Source: Finegoldia magna (GTDB lineage: Bacteria > Bacillota > Clostridia > Tissierellales > Peptoniphilaceae). From it: a stretch of 6,901 nt of DNA. Where the stretch lies: assembly GCF_018371055.1 (NCBI RefSeq), contig NZ_JAGYZD010000079.1, forward strand, positions 1-6,901, read 5' to 3'. Each line of letters begins with the position of its first letter. Within the stretch, counting starts at the first letter, position 1. A program made the position numbers and the translations under genes. The notes below the pieces were generated by a model. It was not told the DNA's origin, did not search any database, and saw nothing but the letters and a program-made list of their open reading frames with translations. Below are positions 1 to 6,894 of the stretch, piece by piece.

Positions 1-894
1 AATTCTCTGATCGTATTGTGTTGTCAAATCATCAAGGTCGATATTTGTCGAAATTATCGTAGTTTTTTGGTTTTGAATTCTGTAATTTAACAGATCAAAT
101 AGTAAGCTGATGTTGGTTTCTGTGGAATTTTCCGTTCCCAAATCATCAATCATAAGCACATCGCAGTTGTAGATGATATCTTCAACTTCTGGTTGTGGTT
201 TTTCGTTGAAATTCTGATATCTTATCGAAAAAAGTTGCTTCAACAATTGCATTGCAGACAAATATATCACAGAATATCCATTTTCAATGATTTCTTTCGC
301 CATGCACGATAACAAATATGTTTTACCAGTTCCAACTTGTCCGTACAATAACAGCGACTTCGCATTTTTCGTGTAATTTTTGGAGTAATATTTCAAATTC
401 TCGCTGATTGCTTCCATGTTTTCACGTTGAGACATTCCTTGTGAGCTGTCTTTTTTCGTGTCAAACACGTTGATGTCAAATCTATCGAAGTTTTGTTGTT
501 TCATTTGCTCGTTAAGGGAGCTTTTCTCACGTGCAATGTTGACCATAATAGTCTTCTTGCAAGAACACATTTTGCCGTTATAAACTCCAGTATCCTCACA
601 CTTGTCGCAGTGATGCTTCAATTCCAAATAATCGTTTGGATATCCACTTAGTATGAGCATTTTGTGCATTTTTTCTTCAATGGATTTGATTTCATCTTCC
701 AAGTTTTTTAATTCTTCCTTGTCGCCACCGATGCTTTTTTTCAAATATTCGTATCCAAGCTCATTTCTATGTTGGATCAAATCCTGGTATTCTGGAACAT
801 TTCGAAAAACTTCCTCAAATCTCATATCCAATTCTTTTTTGGATTGATTTCTGTAATCTTCCAATATTCTGTTGGCTTCTTTTGCGTAGCTCAT
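1..894 (-). CDS. dnaI: DnaI/DnaC-family AAA+ replicative helicase loader (3' end cut off by the window)
   Basis: This gene encodes an ATP-dependent loader expected to place the DnaB hexamer on single-stranded DNA. The frame is open from an ATG at 894 to base 1, giving 298 residues with no stop, so the C-terminus is missing. The N-terminal ~95 residues are charged and helical-looking, as in the helicase-contacting domain of DnaI. A cysteine cluster follows: C96-x2-C99, then C110-x-C112, preceded by HH at 94-95. This resembles the zinc-binding element of DnaI. The AAA+ core has Walker A GQVGTGKT at 185-192, Walker B LMIDDLG at 247-253, a sensor-I-like TIISTN at 279-284, and the start of the box VII-type motif (QR at 296-297) at the edge. 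An AAAGGA ribosome binding site lies 9 nt before the ATG, inside the end of the DnaD-like gene, whose stop is 2 nt away. Family membership is firm; DnaI rather than another DnaC-like ATPase is inferred from the cysteine cluster and neighbours. Confidence 0.9.
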   Translation of the reverse strand, partial: MSYAKEANRILEDYRNQSKKELDMRFEEVFRNVPEYQDLIQHRNELGYEYLKKSIGGDKEELKNLEDEIKSIEEKMHKMLILSGYPNDYLELKHHCDKCEDTGVYNGKMCSCKKTIMVNIAREKSSLNEQMKQQNFDRFDINVFDTKKDSSQGMSQRENMEAISENLKYYSKNYTKNAKSLLLYGQVGTGKTYLLSCMAKEIIENGYSVIYLSAMQLLKQLFSIRYQNFNEKPQPEVEDIIYNCDVLMIDDLGTENSTETNISLLFDLLNYRIQNQKTTIISTNIDLDDLTTQYDQRI

Positions 895-896
895 TA

Positions 897-1655
897 TTAT
901 TTATCCTTTTGCTCTTTTGATTTCTTGATAAAATCGTTCAAAAATTTTGAGTTAATATTTGTAGCCTTGTTTTCAATATCGTTAGTCTTCGGTCTGTAGT
1001 AGGTTCTCTTCTTCGTTTTTCTTTGTTGCTTTTTGTTGTTTTCTTCTTGCCATTGTTCCAACGTCATGATACCGTCAAGCTTCCAATTTCTGAGAACTTG
1101 TAAAACGTAATTGGTGTTGTTTTTCGTGTTCGGATTAGTTGTGCAATAATGAAAAGCCGTCACCACCAACTCTGGTGTTTGGTGATAAGTGGAAATGTGT
1201 TCCAAAATTCTTTCCATTTCTGATTTTGATAATTCCATATCTCTGATGTCTTCGATATCTCTGAACATTTCTTTGATTTCTTGGCTGTTTTGTGGAATGT
1301 AAGTCTTCTGAGATTCGTCTGGTTCAGGATTTGTAATTCCAAGATACAATTGTCTCAAACTCAAAAAAACCGTGTGGTTAGTTTGCGTTTGTGCGTCAGT
1401 GTATCGTTTGATAATTCCCTCATCCAACCAATAATTCCAACACTCAGATACTTCACTTTCAGTCAAATCCAACGCCTTTGCGATTTTTTCGTCTGAAATA
1501 TCCACATTTGCAGAAGTATCCTTGGCAAGCTTGTAGGCATACAAATACACTTTTAGTTGATTTCCTGTGGCCACTTGAAGATATTGATTCAAAAATATAT
1601 TCTCAATAGGTGTTTCGCCCAAATCTATTTTAAATTTTTCTACACTATATTTCAT
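897..1655 (-). CDS. DnaD-domain replication initiation/helicase loading protein
   Basis: This 252-residue protein belongs to the DnaD/DnaB(initiation) family, whose members bind DNA and help recruit the helicase-loader complex at origins or restart sites. The N-terminal part (about residues 10-90) looks like the winged-helix domain of DnaD, with a segment rich in Y and L (VYLYAYKLAK) followed by a helix-turn-helix-like stretch (KIAKALDLTESEV). Residues ~140-200 are the C-terminal DnaD/DnaB_2 domain and carry the family YxxxVxxxW pattern (Y183, V187, W191), followed by DGIMTLEQW. The last ~45 residues are lysine-rich and polar and look disordered. An in-frame ATG at 1676 would add seven residues, but the ATG at 1655 has AGAGGTGA correctly spaced before it, so I chose that start. 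It begins 4 nt after the acetyltransferase stop and ends 2 nt before the loader. I give no symbol because DnaD paralogues (chromosomal, restart, phage) cannot be separated by eye. Confidence 0.9.
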   Translation of the reverse strand: MKYSVEKFKIDLGETPIENIFLNQYLQVATGNQLKVYLYAYKLAKDTSANVDISDEKIAKALDLTESEVSECWNYWLDEGIIKRYTDAQTQTNHTVFLSLRQLYLGITNPEPDESQKTYIPQNSQEIKEMFRDIEDIRDMELSKSEMERILEHISTYHQTPELVVTAFHYCTTNPNTKNNTNYVLQVLRNWKLDGIMTLEQWQEENNKKQQRKTKKRTYYRPKTNDIENKATNINSKFLNDFIKKSKEQKDK

Positions 1656-1659
1656 AAAA

Positions 1660-1667
1660 TCACCTCT
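1660..1667 (-). promoter_or_regulatory. Ribosome binding site deciding the start of the DnaD-like gene
   Basis: The minus strand reads AGAGGTGA followed by TTTT and then ATG (1653-1655). The TGA is also the stop codon of the upstream acetyltransferase. A Shine-Dalgarno match sits at normal distance from the ATG at 1655. The alternative ATG at 1674-1676 has no comparable site, so the shorter protein is preferred. The arrangement suggests translational coupling. Confidence 0.8.
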
Positions 1668-2223
1668 TATTATCAATCGCCATCGTGGTGTTCTTCGAAA
1701 AAATTGTCCCGTCTTTTACTATGAAAAACTCATCAAATTCTTCATCGTGCGTGTCCAATCTTTGATTTTCGAACACTTCTTCGTAACTACAAAACTTCCT
1801 GAATCCACATTTTTCGTAACATTTTATCGCTCTTTTGTTGAAATTATTCACATTTAAGAAAATCCTGTCCAGCCCGTAAACTGTAAATCCCATATTAATC
1901 AAAGCTTTTATGGATTCTTCGCCGTATGATTTGTCCATTTCATTTGGATCCAAAACAATACCCAAAAACGCCGTTTTGGTGAACTTGTCATATTGTTTCA
2001 GCCCCACATATCCCACCAATTTTCGGGATTTATCCCTAATCGCAAAATATTTTTGCGTTTTCATTTCTCTTTTTTGGCGATACCACATTTTTATTTCAAA
2101 ATCGTCCAAATCGGACAAGTTGTAATCGATAAGTCGTTCGTCTGTGTGTTTTCCCCATTGTTCGATTTCAAATGCATCGTTCAATGTCAAACCTTCCAGC
2201 GTTAACCTCTCAGTAGTTATCAT
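1660..2223 (-). CDS. GNAT-family N-acetyltransferase, RimJ/RimL-like
   Basis: This 187-residue protein has the layout of RimJ/RimL/SpeG-type acetyltransferases, which transfer an acetyl group from acetyl-CoA to a protein N-terminus or small amine. It opens with the typical MITTERLTLEGLTLNDA start. The central strand FAIRDKSRKLVGYVGL (60-75) precedes motif A: FLGIVLDP, then DKSYGEES (97-104), equivalent to the usual GxGYGTEA acetyl-CoA loop, and the helix after it. Motif B is NVNNFNKRAIKCYEKCGF (124-141), with the conserved N-x-R-A, Y136 and GF. The substrate cannot be told. The C-terminal ~30 residues do not resemble anything I recognise. Its ATG overlaps the dnaB stop as ATGA, and a TAGGAG site lies 10 nt upstream within dnaB. 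It ends 4 nt before the DnaD-like gene, so it is built into the replication gene set. The family call is strong; the role is unknown. Confidence 0.88.
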   Translation of the reverse strand: MITTERLTLEGLTLNDAFEIEQWGKHTDERLIDYNLSDLDDFEIKMWYRQKREMKTQKYFAIRDKSRKLVGYVGLKQYDKFTKTAFLGIVLDPNEMDKSYGEESIKALINMGFTVYGLDRIFLNVNNFNKRAIKCYEKCGFRKFCSYEEVFENQRLDTHDEEFDEFFIVKDGTIFSKNTTMAIDNKR

Positions 2224-3557
2224 TTGTCAAACGCTCCTACATCGGGCATTTGCTTGTCCAAATCCATAAACTTCGTGTGTTCCTTGTCGAATAAAGTATC
2301 CACAGTTCCTGTTGGACCGTTTCTGTGTTTTGCGACGATAATTTCCGCGATGTTTGGCTTGTCTGTTTCTGGATCGTAATAATCATCACGATACAACATC
2401 AACACAACATCCGCATCTTGTTCGATTGCCCCAGATTCACGAAGGTCACTCATGACTGGTCTGTGGTTCGGTCTTTGATCAGGCGCACGTGACAATTGGC
2501 TCAATGCAAGAATCGGACAATTTAATTCTTTTGCCAAGCCTTTGAGTCCTCTTGAAATCGTGGAGATTTCTTGTTGTCTGTTCTCGTTTTTGGAATTTGT
2601 CGTCATAAGTTGCAAATAATCTATAATAACCAAATCCAATTCGCCACGCGCTTTTAATTTTCTGCATTTGGAACGTAACTCGTTAAGTGAAATCGACGAG
2701 GTATCATCGACAAACATATTGCTTTCTGCTAATAGCTGTGCCGCTTGTCCAAGATTTGTCCACTCAGTAACTCTACCAGACACAAGTTCCGACAAATTAA
2801 TGTTACTAAGAGCAGACAATAATCTCTGAGTCAATTGCATCTTACTCATTTCAAGAGAAAAAATTGCAACGTGGTGTTTGACACTCGCCTTGTATGCAAT
2901 ATTTAGTGCAAGTGATGTTTTTCCCATCGCAGGACGCGCTGCAAGTAAAATCAAATCCGAGTTTTGAAGCCCCGAAAGTTGTCTATCCAAATCAATCAAA
3001 CCAGTCGTAACACCAGTTAATTGTCCTTGGCTCATACTCATTTCGCCAATCTTTGCAAGAGTTGGCTCCAACATTTCTTGGATTTTAACCAAATCTTGGT
3101 GATTTCTATTCTGACTGATTTTGAAAATATTACTTTCAGCGTATTCCAAAACCTCTCCAACGGAATTATTGGCAATGGACATATCAATCACATCTTGTGA
3201 TACACGCATCAAGTTTCTGATAATCGCCTTGCTTTTGACAATTTCTGAGTAGTATTTTACATTTACAGCACTTCCCACAGCTTCTGAAATGCTTATAAGC
3301 TCATCAATTCCACCGATAATTTCGTACATATTATTGGATTTTAATTGGTCTTCCAACGTAATGTAATCCACAGGCTTTTTCTCGTCAATTACTTGCAAAA
3401 TCGCCTTGTAGATTTCTTGGTATTTCGTAGAATAAAAATCCACCGGCTCCACAATTTCTGCCGCATCATCCACAGCTCTCTCGTCAATTATCATCGCGCC
3501 GATTATGCTTCTTTCAGCTTCCAAATCGCACGGCATAATATTTTGTTGATTCTCCAT
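2220..3557 (-). CDS. dnaB: Replicative DNA helicase DnaB
   Basis: This is the hexameric 5'-3' helicase that unwinds DNA at the replication fork (DnaC in B. subtilis naming). At 445 residues it is full length for the family. The N-terminal domain (about 8-110) starts MPCDLEAERSIIGAM, the usual primase-interacting helical domain. A linker leads to the RecA-like core: GVTTGLIDLD (182-191), Walker A ARPAMGKTS (207-215), SLEM (234-237), Walker B LVIIDYLQLM (309-318), the LSQLSR stretch (352-357), the DNA-binding/H4 block DLRESGAIEQDAD (371-383), and the closing KHRNGPTG (410-417). No intein interrupts it, although DnaB is a common intein host. The ATG follows a GGTGAGG stretch, with AAAGG slightly further upstream. 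It lies 33 nt after rplI and its TGA overlaps the next gene. The downstream DnaD-like and DnaI-like genes are its probable loading partners. Confidence 0.98.
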   Translation of the reverse strand: MENQQNIMPCDLEAERSIIGAMIIDERAVDDAAEIVEPVDFYSTKYQEIYKAILQVIDEKKPVDYITLEDQLKSNNMYEIIGGIDELISISEAVGSAVNVKYYSEIVKSKAIIRNLMRVSQDVIDMSIANNSVGEVLEYAESNIFKISQNRNHQDLVKIQEMLEPTLAKIGEMSMSQGQLTGVTTGLIDLDRQLSGLQNSDLILLAARPAMGKTSLALNIAYKASVKHHVAIFSLEMSKMQLTQRLLSALSNINLSELVSGRVTEWTNLGQAAQLLAESNMFVDDTSSISLNELRSKCRKLKARGELDLVIIDYLQLMTTNSKNENRQQEISTISRGLKGLAKELNCPILALSQLSRAPDQRPNHRPVMSDLRESGAIEQDADVVLMLYRDDYYDPETDKPNIAEIIVAKHRNGPTGTVDTLFDKEHTKFMDLDKQMPDVGAFDK

Positions 3558-3590
3558 TACCTCACCGCCTTTCTTTCGTGTATTTTAAAA

Positions 3591-4037
3591 TTATTCCTTG
3601 TCTACAATTACTTCCAAATTAGCGTTAATATCTGGATATACTTTTACCACAACATTAAATGTTCCCAAAGATTTGATGTTGTCTTTCATTTCGATTTTTT
3701 TCTTGTCAACATCCAAACCGTGTTGATCCTTCAATGCTTTTTCTATATCCATAGAAGTGATTGAACCGAAAAGTCTGTCTCCTTCACCTGTTTTGGCGAT
3801 AATCTTAACTTTAGTGTTTTCGATTTTTTCTTTTAATTCATTAGCGTTTTTTATGTTTTCTCTTTCAATCGCTCTTAATTCTGCTTGTTTTTCTTCCCAA
3901 ATTTTGATATTTTCTTTTGTTGCTTGTACTGCTAATTTATTTGGTAGTAGGAAATTTCTCGCAAAACCAGTCTTTGCATTAACCATTTCGCCAGCTTTTC
4001 CTAACTTATCTACATCACTAGTCAATATAACTTTCAT
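3591..4037 (-). CDS. rplI: 50S ribosomal protein bL9
   Basis: This gene encodes bL9, an elongated two-domain protein of the large subunit that binds 23S rRNA and helps keep reading frame. At 148 residues it has the usual length. The N-terminal domain has MKVILTSDVDKLGKAGEMV and the signature GFARNFLLPNKLA (24-36). A long, charged connecting helix follows (about 40-75, rich in E, K and N). The C-terminal domain contains the conserved GDRLFGSIT (86-94) and ends with strands through VVVKVYPDINANLEVIV. Translation could begin at an upstream in-frame ATG at 4064 or 4061, but the normal L9 N-terminus and a perfect ribosome binding site fix the start at 4037. The first 20 nt lie inside the end of gdpP in another frame. 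Placement between gdpP and dnaB is the classic Firmicute arrangement. Confidence 0.98.
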   Translation of the reverse strand: MKVILTSDVDKLGKAGEMVNAKTGFARNFLLPNKLAVQATKENIKIWEEKQAELRAIERENIKNANELKEKIENTKVKIIAKTGEGDRLFGSITSMDIEKALKDQHGLDVDKKKIEMKDNIKSLGTFNVVVKVYPDINANLEVIVDKE

Positions 4038-6006
4038 CCGTATCCTCCTTGATATATTCATCAATTGCTTGTTTTATCTTTTCTTCTGCTTCATCCATGC
4101 TGCAATCAAGTTGCGCACCTGCACTTGTAAGATGACCGCCGCCACCGACTTTTTCCAAAATCAATTGCACGGAAATTTTACCCAAACTTCTCGCACTAAC
4201 ATGGATTTTATCTTTTAATTTCGCCAACACAAACGAAGCTTCCACTCCCAAAATGTTGAGCAAATCATCTGCTGATTGTGCAGCAACCAAAATGGATTCG
4301 TCAACTTCTTCTTCCAATCTTCCGATGGCGATGTTGTTTCTATACATTTTCGATGAAGCAATAACATCTGATTTGAGCTTGATAGTTCTCTCATCGTCTT
4401 TGAAAAGTTGTTTAACCCTGACACTGTCTGCGCCTTGTCTTTTCAAAATAGATGCCGCTTCAAAAGTTCTAACACCTGTTTGATAGAAGAAATTCTTCGT
4501 ATCCACAGTAATTCCTGCAAGTAATGCCTCTGCTACAATCTTTGGTATCTCGAGTTTTTCTGTCATGTAGAACAAAACTTCCGTCACCATTTCAGATGCG
4601 CTAGATGCGTAAGGTTCCAAATAAGTCAACGAAGTATCCTTGATATAATCGGAACTTCTTCTGTGGTGATCGATAACCACGATATTTTTCGTAATATCCA
4701 TGATTTCTTGGCACTCAACAGAATTTCTCCTGTGATTGTCGCAAATAATCACCAAACTATTGCTGTTGCAATTTTCCTTTGCAAATGCATTCTTCACAAA
4801 ATATTTCTTGTAATCTGGTTTTTCTTCCAAAACCGCATTATAAATATTTTCGATTTGAGGGCCAACCTCATTCAAAACAATGTAACATTCCTTGCTATTA
4901 ATCTTGCACGCTTCCAACATTCCCAAACAAGACCCAATTGAATCCATGTCTGGATTTTTGTGTCCCATGATAAACACATTCGAGCTTTGTTCGATAAGCT
5001 TCTTCAACGCGTGAGACACAACCCTCGCCTTAACCTTGTTACGTTTTTCGACAGCCTTGTTCTTGCCGCCGAAATATTTAAGCTCTCCAGTGTCAACCAC
5101 CGCTTGATCTCCGCCACGGCCAAGTGCAACATCAAGGCATGACCTTGATTTGTCGTGAATTTCGTAAGGATTATCTCCAACAATCGAAGCCCCAATACTC
5201 AAAGTAACAGGAACATTATTCGTGTTTTTAATATCCTTAATCATATCCAACACCGAGAATTTTTGTTGCATAATATTTTCAAGCTCGTGCTTCTCAACGA
5301 CCATCACGAATTTGTCCGATTCGTACTTTCTAATATACGCATTGTGTTCTCTCGCAAAATCTTGCAAAATCTTGTCAACTTCCGAGAACACCCTCGTTCT
5401 TTCTTCTTCCTTGATGCTGTTACGAGCCTCGTCGTAATTGTCGATGAAAATATCGACAAGTCCCAGCCTTTTTTCATCCAAAAGCGTCACAACATCCATG
5501 AAAGCAGTATTGTCGATACCGTAAAGCAACGTCAAATCCTTGTTTTCACTATCTTTTATAGTAACAGGATAAAATCTGTAATATTTTCCGTCAACTTGCG
5601 TTTCGTAATAATCCAAATTATTCTCATCATCATTTACAGTTTTCAAATCGAGAATATTTTCAATTTCATTGTTGAAAATCTCAACCTCATCGTCACACAA
5701 ATCCTTAAAATACGTATTAAACCAACTGATTTTATTCTTATCATTGAGAATCAAAAGTGGAAAAGGAACCTTGAATACAGCATTTTTCGTAATATCTGTA
5801 AACTCGTTGTTAAGATTAATAATCTTGTCCTCAACCTTTTGGTTCTTTTTGTTGATGTATGTGTATTGATTCATAATCATAAAAGCCGAAGCGATAAAAG
5901 CCAACGTTCCTATGATATTTTGAAAATAAAACAAAATCGCAGAAAGTATCACCAACAAAACTGCTTGTACAATCAAATGTTTCAGTGAATATTTAAGCTC
6001 TTGCAT
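4018..6006 (-). CDS. gdpP: GdpP cyclic-di-AMP phosphodiesterase (membrane-anchored DHH family)
   Basis: This is a 662-residue membrane enzyme that hydrolyses c-di-AMP to pApA, a messenger tied to potassium, osmotic and cell-wall homeostasis. B. subtilis GdpP (YybT) is about the same length. Two membrane segments lie at ~11-29 and ~31-48. A PAS-like domain follows (~76-165, containing PFPLLILNDKNKISWFN). Next is a degenerate GGDEF domain (~175-310) with ESDKF at 229-233 in place of the signature. The DHH domain has GHKNPDMDSIGS (348-359; H349, D353, D355), CDNHR (D423), IDHHRR (D446, H447, H448) and GITVDTKNF (D502). The DHHA1 domain ends with GGGGHLTSAG (621-630). All metal-binding residues I can place are present, so it should be active. 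The ATG lies inside the end of the yybS-like gene (14 nt overlap), after AAGAAGGA. Its 3' end carries the rplI ribosome binding site. Confidence 0.97.
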   Translation of the reverse strand: MQELKYSLKHLIVQAVLLVILSAILFYFQNIIGTLAFIASAFMIMNQYTYINKKNQKVEDKIINLNNEFTDITKNAVFKVPFPLLILNDKNKISWFNTYFKDLCDDEVEIFNNEIENILDLKTVNDDENNLDYYETQVDGKYYRFYPVTIKDSENKDLTLLYGIDNTAFMDVVTLLDEKRLGLVDIFIDNYDEARNSIKEEERTRVFSEVDKILQDFAREHNAYIRKYESDKFVMVVEKHELENIMQQKFSVLDMIKDIKNTNNVPVTLSIGASIVGDNPYEIHDKSRSCLDVALGRGGDQAVVDTGELKYFGGKNKAVEKRNKVKARVVSHALKKLIEQSSNVFIMGHKNPDMDSIGSCLGMLEACKINSKECYIVLNEVGPQIENIYNAVLEEKPDYKKYFVKNAFAKENCNSNSLVIICDNHRRNSVECQEIMDITKNIVVIDHHRRSSDYIKDTSLTYLEPYASSASEMVTEVLFYMTEKLEIPKIVAEALLAGITVDTKNFFYQTGVRTFEAASILKRQGADSVRVKQLFKDDERTIKLKSDVIASSKMYRNNIAIGRLEEEVDESILVAAQSADDLLNILGVEASFVLAKLKDKIHVSARSLGKISVQLILEKVGGGGHLTSAGAQLDCSMDEAEEKIKQAIDEYIKEDTDESYID
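4043..4050 (-). promoter_or_regulatory. Ribosome binding site of rplI, embedded in the gdpP coding sequence
   Basis: The minus strand reads AAGGAGGA, then TACGG, then the rplI ATG at 4037. This is a full-strength Shine-Dalgarno sequence at ideal spacing. The same bases encode Lys-Glu-Asp near the C-terminus of GdpP. It fixes the rplI start and shows that GdpP's last codons are shared with a translation signal. Confidence 0.9.
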
Positions 6007-6862
6007 TGTTTTCCTTCTTTCTCAAATCCTTGAAGCTGTTCACAGCTCCCAAGACTGCCAAAATATAAATAAATGGTTGAATTGCAACTGAAACTAGCAC
6101 AGTCAACACCTTGAAAGGCTTCGACAATGATTTCAAATACGAAAACATCAGTGCAATTCCGCCCAATAAGTACGTATAAATACCGAATATCGACAAATTA
6201 TACAACAAATAATTTCCCAAATCTCTATTCACAAAATAAGTTACTCCAGAAATCAACACCAAGCCCACAACTACACTTGTGAATATCTTGTCTATTCTGA
6301 AATCGTGAAACTTGTGCTCTTTTGATTTTTGTGGAATGTAAACATTCAACACGCTTGTGTAAAAAGCAACAATTCCCATAATCGCATACACAGCTCTTAC
6401 AATAAGCTTAGTTGATTGTTCAAACATAGTTTTTACAGACATCATCAATTCATCATCCATCTTCACAGAACTCAAAACCTTCATGAAATCATTCAACTTG
6501 TGGCTAATCACATCTGCAATCGACATGCCCGCATTAAATTTCAAAAGCAAATTCGTCAACAAAACAAAAACACAAATTCCAACGAAACTAATCGTTATAG
6601 CCTGTGTGTCAGAAAATCCTGAACTTAGCAAATTCAAAATCGAATAGAACACCAAAATTATGTACAATCCGACAGGAATCGCAATCAAAGGAGTCGACAC
6701 AACCAAACTCAACACAAAAAATATCCCGAAAGATATCAGAGCCAATCTGTTATCTTTTTCCAATCCTAACTTAATAAAATAAGAAGGCAACACAATAAAT
6801 CCAAATGGAAATAAAAATAAGCTCACAACATAAATCATCAGAGCTTTTAATGAAATTTTCAT
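5993..6862 (-). CDS. yybS: YybS-like DUF2232 polytopic membrane protein (start uncertain)
   Basis: This is a hydrophobic protein of 289 residues from the ATG at 6862, with about eight membrane segments at roughly 8-30, 40-57, 60-80, 88-108, 152-172, 192-212, 217-240 and 250-275. A more polar loop lies at 110-150. The end, LAVLGAVNSFKDLRKK, matches the DUF2232 closing pattern of a membrane helix followed by D/F-x-x-RKK. B. subtilis YybS, of about this size, is likewise encoded immediately before gdpP and rplI. The biochemical function is unknown; the family is suspected to act in transport or to partner GdpP. No Shine-Dalgarno lies just before the ATG, and the frame stays open to the window edge, so the protein may start earlier. 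The last codons overlap the gdpP start by 14 nt. The assignment rests on hydropathy, the C-terminal pattern and position. Confidence 0.82.
   Translation of the reverse strand: MKISLKALMIYVVSLFLFPFGFIVLPSYFIKLGLEKDNRLALISFGIFFVLSLVVSTPLIAIPVGLYIILVFYSILNLLSSGFSDTQAITISFVGICVFVLLTNLLLKFNAGMSIADVISHKLNDFMKVLSSVKMDDELMMSVKTMFEQSTKLIVRAVYAIMGIVAFYTSVLNVYIPQKSKEHKFHDFRIDKIFTSVVVGLVLISGVTYFVNRDLGNYLLYNLSIFGIYTYLLGGIALMFSYLKSLSKPFKVLTVLVSVAIQPFIYILAVLGAVNSFKDLRKKENNARA
6012..6020 (-). promoter_or_regulatory. Ribosome binding site of gdpP inside the yybS-like gene
   Basis: The minus strand reads AAAGAAGGA followed by AAACA and the ATG at 6004-6006. It lies entirely within the last codons of the yybS-like gene, as expected for coupled translation of the pair. 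It supports this ATG as the gdpP start, which also gives the standard two-helix N-terminus. Confidence 0.7.
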
Positions 6863-6894
6863 TAAAGATTTATAATCAATCGTATTAATAATCC

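Noticed and set aside
229..233. Seen as translated RYQNF region of the loader, checked for a frameshift or break in the AAA+ core.
   Set aside because: The frame continues without a stop from Walker A through Walker B to the window edge, with normal spacing. The missing end is due only to the window boundary.
2220..3557. Possible intein in DnaB, a frequent host gene.
   Set aside because: The protein runs through Walker A, Walker B and the H4 block at normal spacing and has the normal 445-residue length. There is no insertion.
3558..3590. The 33-nt rplI-dnaB spacer as a terminator or promoter; it contains TTTTAAAA.
   Set aside because: The palindrome is only eight A/T bases with no GC stem, so it is not a credible terminator. 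No convincing -35/-10 pair fits in the spacer.
4038..4064. A longer bL9 starting at 4064 with nine extra residues.
   Set aside because: bL9 proteins normally begin MKVIL, and the perfect AAGGAGG site is placed for the ATG at 4037. The extra codons only read through the gdpP end in another frame.
3345..4218. Plus-strand open frames of 139 and 153 codons opposite dnaB, rplI and gdpP.
   Set aside because: Both are antisense to highly conserved genes, cross gene borders and have compositions expected from reverse-complement coding. They have no independent support.
5354..5373. Two adjacent copies of a 10-base word (gcaaaatctt) within gdpP.
   Set aside because: The copies fall in different reading frames inside a normal helix-coding stretch. 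Two copies of a short AT-rich word are expected by chance and do not form an array.
5155..5988. A 277-codon open frame on the plus strand opposite gdpP.
   Set aside because: It lies wholly antisense to the well-supported gdpP and reads as strand-complement hydrophobic and basic sequence. It shows no family motif and no ribosome binding site. It is a shadow frame in AT-rich DNA.
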